This document shows, one piece after another, positions 37,376 to 49,015 of a DNA stretch of 64,000 bases (position 1 is the stretch's first letter; each line of letters starts with the position of its first letter). Under the pieces are notes generated by a model, which searched no databases, was not told the DNA's origin, and saw only the letters and a list, made by a program, of their open reading frames with translations. The stretch covers positions 65,861,092 through 65,925,091 of the forward strand of contig CM070905.1 of the NCBI GenBank assembly GCA_036417435.1. The letters run 5' to 3'. Source of the DNA: Inia geoffrensis (taxonomy: Eukaryota > Chordata > Mammalia > Artiodactyla > Iniidae). Made by a program: the position numbers and the translations under genes.

Positions 37376-40125
37376 GAACTGAGAGAAAAAATTGGAGACA
37401 AAGATAATAAATTACCTCTTCAAGGAACTCAGGTATGGAGAGATGAAGACAGCTTGAAACTAGAGAGACTACAGGATTAGAGACTAAATGTAAGTTTTTA
37501 TGACAGAAAAGCATTTTATAGTCTGAAGGAAAATGAGAGGGATGTGATATAGAGATTGTGGGAATAACCATGGAAACAAAGTCCTCGAGCACAAGTCAGA
37601 GTACTGGGTACAGAGGACATTATTAAGGGTAGACAATGAGAGTTTCTCCTCCACTGAGACTGTAAGGACAGAGGAATCATAAATATTTTTGTAGTACAGC
37701 TTAGCAAAACAATATATAGAGAAGTTCATTAAAGTTAATTTCCCCCAGAATAGAGGGCTTATATCAATAGGAACAGGCTTTTTTACAACTTCATATTAAA
37801 GTGTTTTGAACTAAAATTCTGTTAATATCATCATCTTGTTGACAACTCACATTTTACTACATAACTTTCAGGTATTCTAGAAAAACACCCACAACTGATG
37901 ACCTTAGAAATTACAAGAACTCTGTCACTGTCCAAGTGACCCTACTATTTTTGGAGGACAGACAAGCTGTTTATAAGCAATAGCTGTTTAGACTGAAAGT
38001 AGGATTCTAAACTGAAGTTAAATGCAATCTTCTTTCCAGTCTGCAAGAAAAGTGATGTCATAATCTTGGGTTTTTATAGGGACAACTGAATGCTGGAATA
38101 TTTCATGTGACAAAGTAAAAATATACCTAAATATGGATGGGCTCTGGTAAATAACTACACCCCTAAACCATACACAAAATTCTGTATACCATCTAGAGTA
38201 GCAGCTTTTACATTTTGCGGAGTTGTGATACTCTTTGTGAGGCTGATGAAATCCACTGACACACAAATTTCCTCCAGTACAGGTGGAATTCATTGCCTGT
38301 GCTCTCAGTTGGAAATGTTATACTGGGATAAAAAGGAAAGCACATCATAATATTTAAGGAGAAATGGAAAGAATATTAAAATGGTCTATTCTCATAAATT
38401 GAAATGGAGTTTCAGGTAAAAAAAAAAAAGTGTTACTTTCTGTCAGTTATCCATATTTCAATATTATATAATTCTATAAATTTACTTCGTTAATATTTCT
38501 GTGGAAGACAGAATACTAAATTTAGGCTCTAATTTGAAATTTGAGAAAACTTTAAAATATCTTCATATGTGGATCATACTGTACTACTTTGACATAAAAT
38601 GAAAATATTCATACTTCAAATGTTTCTCAGTAAATTAAAAAGTTTACAAGTAAAATTTCATCACTAGTATTAGGATATAACCATAAGAAACATTTTTCCT
38701 GGAAAAATCACTAGAGAAACATCAACATCCTAGCATTCAATAAAAGGAGATCTTTTAAAGAAATACGCAGTTTTACACTTAAAATTTTATATCTAACATA
38801 AAAAGCTAGTTTGCATAATAATGCTGAGTATTACTGATCTTTGAACCAATATAATTAGGAAAAGCTATGTCATTTAACTTAACCGAAAATTGTTTTAATC
38901 TAGATCTTACAGGTACAAAAAGTAATACATAACATATAGTAGTATTAAAATAAAATAGAGACCAAGCTTAAAAATCTCCCAAGCAGACAAAAAAATCATT
39001 TAAGCCACATAAGCAAAGCTAAGTCTAGTTTATTTCATGGATATAATTGAAACTTACTTTAGGTCATTTCTTATAAATGCCTCTGATAATCATAAAAGAA
39101 ACTTAAGTCATCTTCCAAGATACTCACTTTTACCCAATCCCCTGATGTCTGGAAATACCCACAGTAATAATCAATCCTTGTAAGGGTTAAACAACTTCCT
39201 GATTTTCACTTTATAAGTCATCCTGTAACATTATGGCCCTGAATGTCAGGCCAGTTTGAGGTTAGAAGTATCTCTGCTCCTGAATAGTTTGTTTCTCACT
39301 CAATAAAATATTCATATCAGGTAAAGCTCTCTGAATTGTCTTTTAACAGTAGAGAGCTGACAAAAATTTGAGACCAATTTTGTTTTAAAGTTTTCAAATT
39401 GATTAAGAAGGATTTTTTTTATATTGGTAAGATCTAGAAAGTAAGATTTTTTCTTCCCTAATAAAGTGATTCAAAGGAATATTAAGAGGGGGAAAAATCA
39501 TGACACACAAAACAAGATGCAGGGCATGTTAACATATGCCACATAAAACACAGAGTAAACACTCAGAAGTGGTTCCCTTTATGCAGTAGAGGGATAATGA
39601 GATTCTAAATCTACCTAGAACTGAGACCAATGGTTATTACAGAATAGGAACTACTTTCAACTCCAAACTCACTCTCAACCTCAGTGAATGAAGAAATATA
39701 ATGATTTAGTACCTACTGCATCAGACCACAGTAGGGAAATCTAGAGACGGATTCTCACAAATGATGTCTAGATCTCTAGAGAAGAACAGAGCTATTAGAA
39801 CATTGGATGGCAATAATTACCAATGTGGTCTCCAGACTAATTATTTTAAACCTAAGTAGCAATATTTATGATCTATAAGTTGTCAAGTTATTAATTAACT
39901 GTGAAAATGTATTTACAATAGAATATAGCCAGTAAATTTGATAGAAATCAAACTCCATTAATTATTTTGCTAAGGTGCATATTACCATCAATACCACAAA
40001 CAGCTTGTGTGGACAGCTATTATAATAATGCTGCCTGGTAGTCTCACCAAAGGATAAGTAAACAAGCAGCAGTGCCAACAATAAAAATCACCCATTATTA
40101 ATATTTACTGAAGGGGAAATGCCCA
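37376..40125. other. Mostly unassigned AT-rich sequence
   Basis: A region at 38190-38290 (GCAGCTTTTACATTTTGCGG and GATGAAATCCACTGACACAC) has the feel of an ancient DNA-transposon remnant. A region at 39180-39320, ending CTCACTCAATAAAATATTCA, looks like the 3' part of an old LTR with AATAAA. Neither is firm. Minus-strand open frames at 37362-37729 and 38018-38293 are not supported as genes. Confidence 0.35.
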
Positions 40126-40137
40126 CCACAGTACAAC

Positions 40138-40356
40138 CTTTTTTTTTTTTTTTTTTTTTTTTTGAGGTACGCGGGCCTCTCTCACTGTTGTGGCCTCTCC
40201 CGCTGCGGAGCACAGGCTCCAGGCGCGCAGGCTCAGCGGCCATGGCTCACTGGCCTAACCGCTCTGCGGCATGTGGGATCTTCCTGGACTAGGGCACGAA
40301 CCTGTGTCCCCTGAAGAGGCAGGCGGACTCTCATCCACTGCACCACCAGGGAAGCC
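40138..40356 (-). repeat. CHR-type SINE, minus strand, with duplication
   Basis: Antisense full-length SINE with a T run of about 25 (the A tail) at 40139-40163 and the head AGGGAAGCC at its right end. Duplication CCACAGTACAAC at 40126-40137 and 40357-40368 is perfect. Several substitutions and a small change in the middle make it moderately diverged. Confidence 0.97.
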
Positions 40357-40779
40357 CCACAGTACAACTTTTTGTTGCACTGTTTATAACTTTTTGTTCT
40401 CTTTGATGTACCAGGAAAATACACAGCAGCTCTTTGCCCAAATAGCTTTAAGGTAGTGAAATGAAGTCTATCAACCGCACACATGAAGGCATGAATAACA
40501 GAAAAAGATAGGTAATTAGATACATGTAGGTACATGTTTAGAAATATCAATCTATATCCATTTAGATACATGAAACATATGACAGTCTCAAAAGTCATAG
40601 AGCATTTAATCAAGCTTTAGATGCTCTGAAAATCAGATCTAAGTACTGAAGCAATACTTTAGCTTACTAACAAACAGTAGCAACTGATGACCAAACTGTA
40701 CACCCAGAATCTATCCATATTTTTCTTCCTTGCTCCCTCCCTTCTCTTTCTTGTTGTCTCCTTTCTGTATTGCTTTCTT
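40357..40779. other. No recognised feature
   Basis: Single-copy-looking sequence with a CT-rich patch at 40715-40770. Overlapping minus and plus frames here have no family features. Confidence 0.4.
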
Positions 40780-41350
40780 CCAACACTCAGGTTGTGCACC
40801 TTCTTTGTGCTATGTACCACTCAATATGCTGGGATACAGTTTTTTAAAAAAGCTATTAAATGCTCTACCATGTCATGACTCCCTTCCAGTGGGGAAAGAG
40901 ACCAAAAAAATTCTAAACAAAAGATCTAAAAGTATGTATGATGCCAGATAACGATAAGTGCTATGAGTAAGATAAAGGACAGTAAAAGAAGAGAGAGGAA
41001 AGTGAGTGGGTTGGGAGAGGACATTTTTGACCGAATGGCAAAGGAAGACTTCTCCAAAGAGGTGGCATTTTCGTAGAGCTGTAAATGAGGTGAAAAGCAA
41101 GTCATGAGGCAATGTGGCAGAAGAACACTCTAAGATGGGAAAATTCCAACTAAAAACTTTCTGAGATGGGAATGATCTTGTTGTGAAAAACTAGAAAGCC
41201 AGTGTGACGTACATGGAGTAGTTAGTAAACTGACAAAAAATGAGTGTGGAGAGATGGACACAGAGCTTGTGGGCCATGGCATGAGAGCTGGGTTTTCTCC
41301 ACTTAGTATGGCTATAATGCAGAGAAGCATGTGATAAGCAACTGGTTTTT
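40780..41350 (+). repeat. Ancient interspersed repeat, same family as 695-1335
   Basis: Same order of blocks: TATGCTGGGATACAG, GATAACGATAAGTGCTATGAG, AAAGAGGTGGCATTTTCGTAGAGC, GCAGAAGAACACTCTAAG, GTGTGGAGAGATGGACAC. Very diverged and non-coding. Confidence 0.5.
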
Positions 41351-41399
41351 TCAGTCAAACTAGAGGTTCAGAGGCAGTTTTTAAACGGAGACAACTAAT

Positions 41400-41967
41400 C
41401 ATTCCATAAATCACATTTGGATACAGATTTTAAAAAGTACGGTATGCTTTTTAGCACTGATACATATTCCATTATCTGGTTGCACCAAAGGTTATTTATC
41501 TATTCCATTACTAAAGGACATCTTGGTTGTTTCCAAGTTTGGGCAATTACGAAGAAAGCAGCTATAAACATTCATCTGCAGGTTTTTGCATGGACATAAG
41601 GTTTCAACTCCTTTGAATAAATACCAAGCAGCATGATTACTGGTTCATATGGCAAAAGTATGTTTACTTTTGTAAGAGACTGCCAAACTGTCTTCCAAAG
41701 TGGCTGTACCATCTTGTACTCCCAGAAGCCATGAATGAGAGTTCCTCTTGCCCCACATCCTCACCAGCATTCGGTGTTCTCAGTGTCCTGGTTTTGGGCA
41801 TTCTAATAGGTGTGTAGTGGTATCTCATTGTGGTTTTAATTTGCATATTGCTGATAACATATGACGTGAAGCATCTTTTCATATCCTCATTTGCCATCTG
41901 TATATCTCCTTTGGTGAGGCATCTGTTAAGATGTTTGGCTCACTTTTAAATCAGGTTGTTTTCTTGT
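41400..41967 (-). mobile_element. L1M fragment, minus strand (end of ORF2 and 3' side)
   Basis: Antisense LINE-1 sequence: TGGTTGTTTCCAAGTTTGGG, TCCAAAGTGGCTGTACCATC, CACATCCTCACCAGCATTCG, TTGTGGTTTTAATTTGCATA and AGCATCTTTTCATATCCTCA are the reverse-complement landmarks of the last part of ORF2. The minus frame at 41664-41897 is an ORF2 remnant. Diverged. Confidence 0.9.
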
Positions 41968-42113
41968 TGAATTTTTTTTTTAATTTAAGTATAGTTGATT
42001 TACAATGTTGTGTTAATTTCAGGTGTACAGAAAAGTGATTCAGTTGCACATACATATATACCTATTTTTTTCAGATTCTTTTCCTTTATAGGTTATTACA
42101 AAATATTGAGCAC
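41968..42113 (-). mobile_element. L1 3' end, minus strand, inserted next to the L1M fragment
   Basis: T-rich run at 41973-41982 followed by AAGTATAGTTGATTTACAATGTTGTG, TCAGGTGTACAGAAAAGTGA and AGGTTATTACAAAATATTGAG. This is the 3' UTR end of a cetartiodactyl L1 in reverse, of a different subfamily from the L1 at 1690. Only about 145 bases are present. Confidence 0.85.
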
Positions 42114-42655
42114 AGTAAAGAAATGAGCTATTAGGCCATGAGAAGACATGGAAGAAATTTAAACGCATATGACTAAGAGAAAGAAGCCAGTCTGAAAAGG
42201 CTACATACTGTACTATTTCTAAGGTGTGACCTTCTGGAAAAGGCAAAACTATGGAGACAGAGGCTGCCAAGGCTTAGGGGATAGGGAGGGATGAACAAGC
42301 AGAGCACAGATGATTTTTTAGGACAGGAAATATACTGTGCATGACACTATAATGATGGATACCTATCCTTATATTGACACATCTGTCCTCACCCGTAGAA
42401 TGTATGAAGCCAAGAGTGAACCCTAATGTAATCTGTGGACCTTGGGTGATAAGATGTTTCACTGTAGGTTCATCAGTCATAACAAATGTACCACTCTGGT
42501 GGAGGATGTCAAAAATGGGGGAGGCTGTGCATCTGTGGCGGCCAGGGAGCATATGGGAAACCTCTGTACCTTCCCCTCAATTTTGCTGTGAACTAAAAGT
42601 GCTCTAAAAAGATAAAGTCTTAATAAAAATACAGAAGTAAGTGAAAAAAAAGTCT
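42114..42655 (+). mobile_element. Ancient L1M 3' UTR, plus strand
   Basis: Recognisable 3' UTR phrases: AATGTATGAAGCCAAGAGTG, AACCCTAATGTAATCTGTGG, GTACCACTCTGGTGGAGGAT, CTTCCCCTCAATTTTGCTGT and the terminal TCTAAAAAGATAAAGTCTTAATAAAAAT. It lies back-to-back with minus-strand L1 pieces. No coding frame. Confidence 0.8.
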
Positions 42656-42724
42656 AAGGTATGCTACACTTAAATCCTTTCAGCTATACACGGACACATA
42701 CATAATACTGTTACTTAACACATT

Positions 42725-42890
42725 AAAGATACCTTTCAGCTTATAAAATACTTTTATTACATTATCTCATTTCACACTCACAACCTTTCATAGTACCCAG
42801 AGATATTTTAATCCTCATTTTACATATGAATCAATGAAAACTTAAAAGTCCAAAGTGAATTAACCAGTCAAGATACTAAAAGGAGTCCTG
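42725..42890 (+). repeat. MIR remnant
   Basis: Core-SINE pattern TTACATTATCTCATTTCACACTCACAACCTTTCATAG, then TTTAATCCTCATTTTACATATGAATCAATGA. Old, diverged MIR. No function inferred. Confidence 0.75.
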
Positions 42891-43023
42891 ACTTTTTAAT
42901 CAAATCACATATGATTACGTAGATATGAATCATCAGTAGTAAAATCCACCAAAATATGAATAATGGAATATGGTACCTATAAAATAAGGAGAAAAGCTCC
43001 TTTCAACTTTCTCTCCGTTAATC

Positions 43024-43107
43024 TTCTCCATGGTCTCCTCTGCTCTATGCAACGGGAAAGCCTTTCTCCATGGTCTCCTCTGCTCTATGCAGTGGGAAAG
43101 CCTTTCT
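43024..43107 (+). repeat. 40-bp tandem duplication
   Basis: Unit TCTCCATGGTCTCCTCTGCT followed by CTATGCAACGGGAAAGCCTT occurs twice, offset by exactly 40 bases. The copies differ at two adjacent positions (CAACGGG versus CAGTGGG). Local slippage-type duplication in otherwise single-copy sequence. Confidence 0.92.
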
Positions 43108-44066
43108 CAGGCAGACCTCTTCGCCTTCATCTAAAATCAGTTCCTTTAGAACTGCGAATATGCACTGAACCCCTATGGGCTTTTCCTCACAGCAGTGTCT
43201 AAGTCCCTTTGGTTTAGCACTAAGGTGATACATTATTGCACTAACTGCTACCTTTTAAAGAAAACACAACAATCTCAGTGACTAACTTACACAAAGAATG
43301 ATTGCCACACTTTGAAAAGGAAGTACAGATATTACATTCTCCCTGACTTCATTATTTTACTATGCCTAGGGACCAGTGTAAGCAACTACTAATAACATTA
43401 GGAAATATTATCAATATTTAGTGACAGTGTTCTGCAAGTTGATTTTAATTTTACCCAGTTTCACAATTCCAGGCCACACAAAGGTTAAAAATATGTTATA
43501 GACAAATTATGTTTATAAACTATGGAAATGTGGAAATTAAGAAGAGTACTCAGGCCCAGTCACAACCATCAGCTAGAACGACCTTTAAGTTATTACACAT
43601 GAGTACCATCTAGGTACATTTGGAACATATTCAATTCCTGATCTCATCAGTAAGTACACTCTGGATTGTGGGATCAAGCAAGCTGTTTTGGCTCAATATA
43701 TTTCTTCCCCCTTCCCCACTGCCCCCTCCCCCAATCCTGGCATGAGGACATCAGAACTCTTTCCATGAGACATATATGTCACTGTCAAGGTTATAATATC
43801 CTTTCTTTGGAATATCATAAGAGTAGCCATCATAAACTGATAGGTGTGTAACTCTAAAGTACTTCAAAATTTTTGTTTTAATGTCTAAAAGATTTTTTTA
43901 AATTTAAACAAACATCACGTGTTCAATGACTCAAATTCAACAAACTTGAGAAAAATTAGCCATTTTACATACTGTATTATTCTCCTAGGTTTCTCCTTAG
44001 CTAAAATGAACTGTCAAGGAGGCATGACTGTTTACACATATCAGCTACTGAAGAGAAAGCGTGGCA
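43108..44066. other. No recognised feature
   Basis: Single-copy-looking AT-rich sequence with a C-rich run at 43708-43734. Nothing more is supported. Confidence 0.4.
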
Positions 44067-44083
44067 TAAAAACTACATGACCA

Positions 44084-44280
44084 GGGCTTCCCTGGTGGCG
44101 CAGTGGTTGAGAGTCCGCCTGCCGATTCAGGGGACAAGGGTTCGTGCCCCGGTCCGGGAAGATCCCACATGCCGTGGAGCGGCTGGGCCCGTGAGCCATG
44201 GCCGCTGAGCCTGCGCGTCTGGAGCCTGTGCTCCGCAACGGCAGAGGCCCGAGTACCGCAAAAAAACCCAAAAAAACAAA
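44084..44280 (+). repeat. CHR-type SINE with a small internal deletion
   Basis: SINE with duplication AAAAACTACATGACCA at 44068-44083 and 44281-44296. Near its 3' end it lacks the CACAACAGTGAGAGGC segment found in sister copies and reads GGCAGAGGCCCGAGTACC. The missing bases lie between two GAGGCC repeats, the signature of a slippage deletion. Tail is A-rich with C interruptions. Confidence 0.96.
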
Positions 44281-44448
44281 AAAAACTACATGACCATCTG
44301 CAAGCTCAACACAAAACTGACTTAATACAGTACTTCATAGAAGTGTCATTGTTCCTGTGGTTTACTGTTCTTATAGTCAAGAGAAAGCTATGGTTCATCA
44401 CTTTTGTTTTTATTCCTTTACAACTCTTAAATTAGGTGGTATGGGTTC

Positions 44449-47285
44449 TTTTCCAGCTTTAAAGAAGTACAATTGACAAATAAAAATAGTATATATTTCA
44501 GATGTACAACATGATTTAACACATGTACATATTTTTAAATGATTAATTAACAGAACCACTACCTCACATAGTTACCATGTGTGCTTGCTGAGAACACTTA
44601 AGATCTATTCTTCTTTTTTTCTTTTTCTGGCCATGCTGCGCAGATTTTGGGATCTCAGTGTCCCAACCAGGGATCAAACTCTGGCCACAGCAGTGAAAGC
44701 ATCAAATCCTAACCACTAGACCACCAGGGAACTCCCAGGATCTATTCTCCTAGCAAATTTCAATTACACAAAGCAGCATTATTATGTACAGTCATCATGC
44801 TATATGTTAGATCCTCCAAACTAGTTCATCTTGTAACTGGAAGTTTTTACCCTTTGAGCAATATCTCCCCATTTACCGCACCCTCCGGTTCCCAGCAACA
44901 AAAACTCTACGTTCTACTCCTTTGAGTTTGATATTTTTAGATTCCACATGTAAGTGAGATCAAATAATACTTGTATCTTCTTGTGTCTGATTTATTTCAC
45001 CTAACATAATGTTCTCCAGGTTTATTCATATTGTTGCAAATGGCAGGATTTCTTTTTAAGGCTGAGTAACATTCATACATATAAATATATGAATATATTT
45101 TCTTCATTCATGCCTGGACAAACACTTAGGTTGTTTCCATATATTGGCTATTATAAATAATGCTGCAGTGAACATGGGAGTACAGATATCTCTTCGGGAG
45201 AATGATTTAGTTTCCTTTGGATATATACCCAGAGTGGGATTGCTGGATCATACGGCAGCTCCATACTTAATTTTAGCTCTTAATGTCCATGAACAGGGTA
45301 CAAGGGTTCCCTTTTCTCTACACCTTTACCAACACTTGCTACCTTTGATCTTTTCCATTAATAGCCATTCTAACAAACGCGAGGTGATATCTCACTGTAG
45401 TTTTTAAATATTTGCTTTTACATGACAATTAGCAACAGAATATCTTTTCATATGCCTCTTGGCAATTTGTATATCTTCTTTGGAAAAATATCTGTTCAGT
45501 TTCGTTCACCATTTTTTAATTGGACTACTTGTTTTTCTGGTATTCAGTTGTATGAGTTCCTTATATATTTTGCATATTAACCCTTTTTCAGATATAGGGT
45601 TTGCAAATACTGTCTTCCACTGCATAGGCTGCCTCTTCATTTTGTTGACTGTTCCTTTTGCTGTGCAAAAGCTTTTTAGTTTGACGTAGTTCCACTTGTT
45701 TATTTTTGCTTTTGATTTTTGTATCATATCTAAAATATGATATCTCTTGGTATCATATCTAAAAAATAATTCTTCCAATAATGAATACAGGATATTGGTA
45801 CACTTATATATGTCATTAATTTCTTTCATCATTGTATTAGTTTTCAGTGTACAGATATTTCACCTCCTTGATTAAATTCAGTCTTAAATATTTTATTCTT
45901 TTTGATAAAATAATAAATGGAATCATTCTTTCTTTTTGAGATAGTTCATTGTTAGCATATAGAAATGCAACTGATTTTTCTATGTTGAATTTGTATGCTG
46001 CAAGTTTACTGAATTATTATTTTTAACAGTTTTTTTGTGGAATCTTAGCATTTTCTATATATAAGATTGTGTCTTCAACTGCAAATAATTTTACTTCTGC
46101 CTTTCAGATTTGTATGCTTTTTTTTTCCTTTTTCTTGCCTAACTGCTCAGGCTAGGATTTCCAGTATTTTGTTGAATAGAAGAAGTGAGAGCGGACACCC
46201 TGGTCTTGTTCCTGATCTTAAAAGAAAAGCTTTGCACTTTTACTGTTGAACGTGATGTTAGTTGTCGGCTTCTCATACATGGTCTTCATTTTATTGAAGC
46301 ACATTCCTTCTCTACCTAATTTTTTGAGAGATTTTATGTTGAAACAATGTTGAATTTTGTCAAATTCTTCTTCTGCATCTATTGAGATAATTATATGATT
46401 TTTATCCTTCACTGTGTTAATGTGGTGTATCACTTTACTGATCTGTGGTACAATAAATCATCTTTGCATGCCAGAAATAAATCCCACTTGATCATTGTAT
46501 ATGATTCTTTTAATGTGCTGTTAAATTCTGTTTCCTAGTATTTTTTCAAGATTTTTATATCTATGTTCATCGGGGATATTGGCTTATGATTTTTTTTTTT
46601 TTTTTTTTTGGTGGTGCCATCATCCGGCTTTGGCATAAGGATAATGCTGGACCCATAACGTGAGTGTGAAAGAGTTCCCTTCTGTTCAATTTTTTTGAAA
46701 GAGTTTGAAAAGGATTGGCATTAATTCTTTAAATGTTTGGTAGAATTCACCCATGAGCTATCTAGTCCTGAACTTTTGTTTGTTGGGAGATTTTTTATTA
46801 TGGATTCAATCTCCTTTCTCTTTAATGGTCTGTTCAGATTTTATCTCCATATTGAGTCTTGTAGGTTGTATGTTTCTAGGAATTTATTTCTAGGTTATTC
46901 TGTTTGCTGATACATAATTGTTCACAGTGGTCTCTTACAATCCTCTGTATTTCTGTGGTAGCAGTTGTAACATCTCCTCTTTCATTTATAGTTTTATTTA
47001 CTTGAGTCCTCTCTTTTCTTCTTGGTTAGTCTAGCAAAACGTCTGTCAAATATTTTTATCATTTCACAAAACCAATTCTTAGTTTTGATGATTTGTTTCT
47101 ATGGTTCTTCTAGTGTTTGTTTCACTTATTTCTGCTCATATCTTTGTTATCTGCATCCTTCTATTAAATTTTAACTTACTTTCTTCTTTTTCTAGTTCCT
47201 TGAGGTTTAAAGTTAGGTTGTTTGTGATCCTTGTTCTTGATACAGACACTTATTACTAATGAGTTTTCTTCTTAGAACTGCTTCT
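44449..47285 (-). mobile_element. L1MA-like element, 3' part of a 5'-inverted insertion
   Basis: Antisense LINE-1 running from its 3' UTR (44449 side) through ORF2 C-terminal and reverse transcriptase regions to the segment just after the endonuclease, where CTTAGAACTGCTTCTG (47271-47286) is the reverse complement of the ORF2 block GCAGTTCTAAG. Long landmarks include ACACTTAGGTTGTTTCCATA, GGATTGCTGGATCATACGGC and CTGTGCAAAAGCTTTTTAGT. Minus frames 45506-45832 and 46218-46433 are ORF2 remnants. A SINE interrupts it at 44612-44737. Together with 47286-49010 it forms one inverted insertion. Confidence 0.92.
44612..44737 (-). repeat. Older tRNA-derived SINE (Bov-tA/CHR-like) in L1, minus strand
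   Basis: Antisense copy: T/C-rich start, CTGGCCATGCTGCGCAGATT, GGGATCTCAGTGTCCCAACC, AACCACTAGACCACCAGGGA. It is flanked by AGATCTATTCT (44601-44611) and GGATCTATTCT (44738-44748). It inserted into the already present L1, so it post-dates it. Confidence 0.93.
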
Positions 47286-49010
47286 GTGTGACAACAAGAT
47301 GGCAATATAGAAATTTCTAGCACTCGTCCCCTCCCAGAAACATCAATTTGAGAAACTATCCACGCACAAAATACCTTCACAAGAGTTAAAGATTCCAGGT
47401 GAGGGTTTACAGCACTTGGGTGAAGAAAAGAAATAATAAAAGGCACACTGAAGAACATAAGGAAGGACAATTTCACATTATCTTCCTCAAGCCTCGTCAG
47501 GCCAGTATAGAGAGATATACGCTCCCCATGTGGAAAAGAGAATGAAGAAACACCCAAATTCACCACGGACCCCAGCACTGACCCTCACTTGCGTCAGGGT
47601 GGCTCCAATGGCCCTGTCTCCTGTCCCACTCCAGTTCTAGGCTGTGCCACCCATCCCATAGACCCTGACTGCAAACTGGTTCCTGCTCAACCACAGAACC
47701 AGACACCAAACCTACCCGCATGACTCCAGGCAGGTTCTCTCAGACCCAGGCTTCTAGCCTACCCCAGCACAAGGCTGGCCTCCACAGACCTAGCCCCTCC
47801 TGGGAACCCAGGCTCCTGGCCTTCCCCAGCACCAGGCCAGCTCCAATGAACCTAGCCTACAGGCCAGCTCTCATGCGCTGAAGCTTCCAGCCTGCCCCAA
47901 GACCAGGCCAGGCCCCACAACCTTTGGTTCCAGAAGAAATCCAGGAGACCCAGGCTTCTGGACCATCCCAGCATGAGGCTGGACCCTGTGGACCTTGTAT
48001 GCCTCTAGACCAGTGCCTATGGACCCAAGTACCAAGCCTGCCCCACCATCTGACCCAGGCACCAGACCTGCCAGCCCAGGGGCTCCAGTTAAGTACCTCT
48101 ATAGGAGGTATTATACAAGCCTCATGGCAACCATCAAGAAAAAATCTACAGTAGATACACAAAAGAGAAAGAGAAGGGAATCAAAACCTAGCACTATGGA
48201 AAATTAACAATCCATAAAAGAAAACAGCAAGGGAGGAAGTAAGGAACAAGGGAATCCAAAACAGCCAGAAATCCATTATTATGAAGGCAATGGTAAGTCC
48301 TTACCTATCGATAATGACTTTAAATACAAATAAATACATGAATCAAAAGACACAGAGTGGCTGAATGGATTAAAAAACAAGACCCAACAATATGCTGCCT
48401 ACAAGAGATTTGCTTTAGCTTTAGGGACACACATAGGCTGAATGTGAAGAGATGGAAAACGGTACTCCATGCAAATGTAAACCAGCAGAGAGAAGAGCTG
48501 CTATCCTTACATCAGACAAAGTAGACTTTAAGTCTAAAAGTGTAAAAATAGTTAGGACATAATAAAATAATAAAGGGATCAATTCATCAAGAGGATATAA
48601 CAACTGTAAGTACACATGTACCCATATCAGCACACCTAAATTTAGTAAGCAAATACTAACAGATCTGAAAGGAGAAATAGACAATACAAAAGAAATAGGG
48701 GAGCTCAATACTTTCAACAGATACATAATCTCAAAAGAATACCCATAAGAGAACATTGGACTTAAGCTATACTTTAGACCAAGTGGACTTAACAGACACA
48801 TATATGACATTTCACCCAACAGGAACCGAATACATACTATTTTCATACACACACAAAATATTCTCCAGGATAGATCATATGTGAGGTCACAAAACAAGTC
48901 TTAGTAAATTTAAGAAGATTAACATCATACCAAGTTTCTTTTCCAAACACAATGGTATGAAACTAGAAGTCAGTAACAGAAGGAAAAATGGAAAATTCAC
49001 GAATACGTGG
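47286..49010 (+). mobile_element. L1MA-like element, inverted 5' part (5' UTR and ORF2 endonuclease)
   Basis: Begins at the L1 5' end (ACAACAAGATGGCAATATAG) with a GC-rich 5' UTR to about 48090 that includes an approximate repeat of CCCAGCA/CCAGGCT phrases, then passes to the inter-ORF region (AAGCCTCATGGCAACCATCA) and the ORF2 endonuclease (GTGGCTGAATGGATTAAAAA, GATAGATCATATG), and stops at GAATACGTGG (49001-49010). Most of ORF1 is absent. Open frames at 47857-48207 come from the proline/alanine-like GC-rich part and are not genes. The piece faces the opposite way to 44449-47285 and complements it. Confidence 0.88.
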
Positions 49011-49015
49011 TAAAA

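Noticed and set aside
47857..48207. Proline/glycine-rich small protein genes (up to 101 codons)
   Set aside because: They are overlapping frames on both strands of the GC-rich L1 5' UTR, without start context or conservation evidence.
48421..48897. 158-codon minus-strand frame
   Set aside because: It is antisense to the L1 endonuclease region. Long antisense frames there are common because of the A-rich sense strand.
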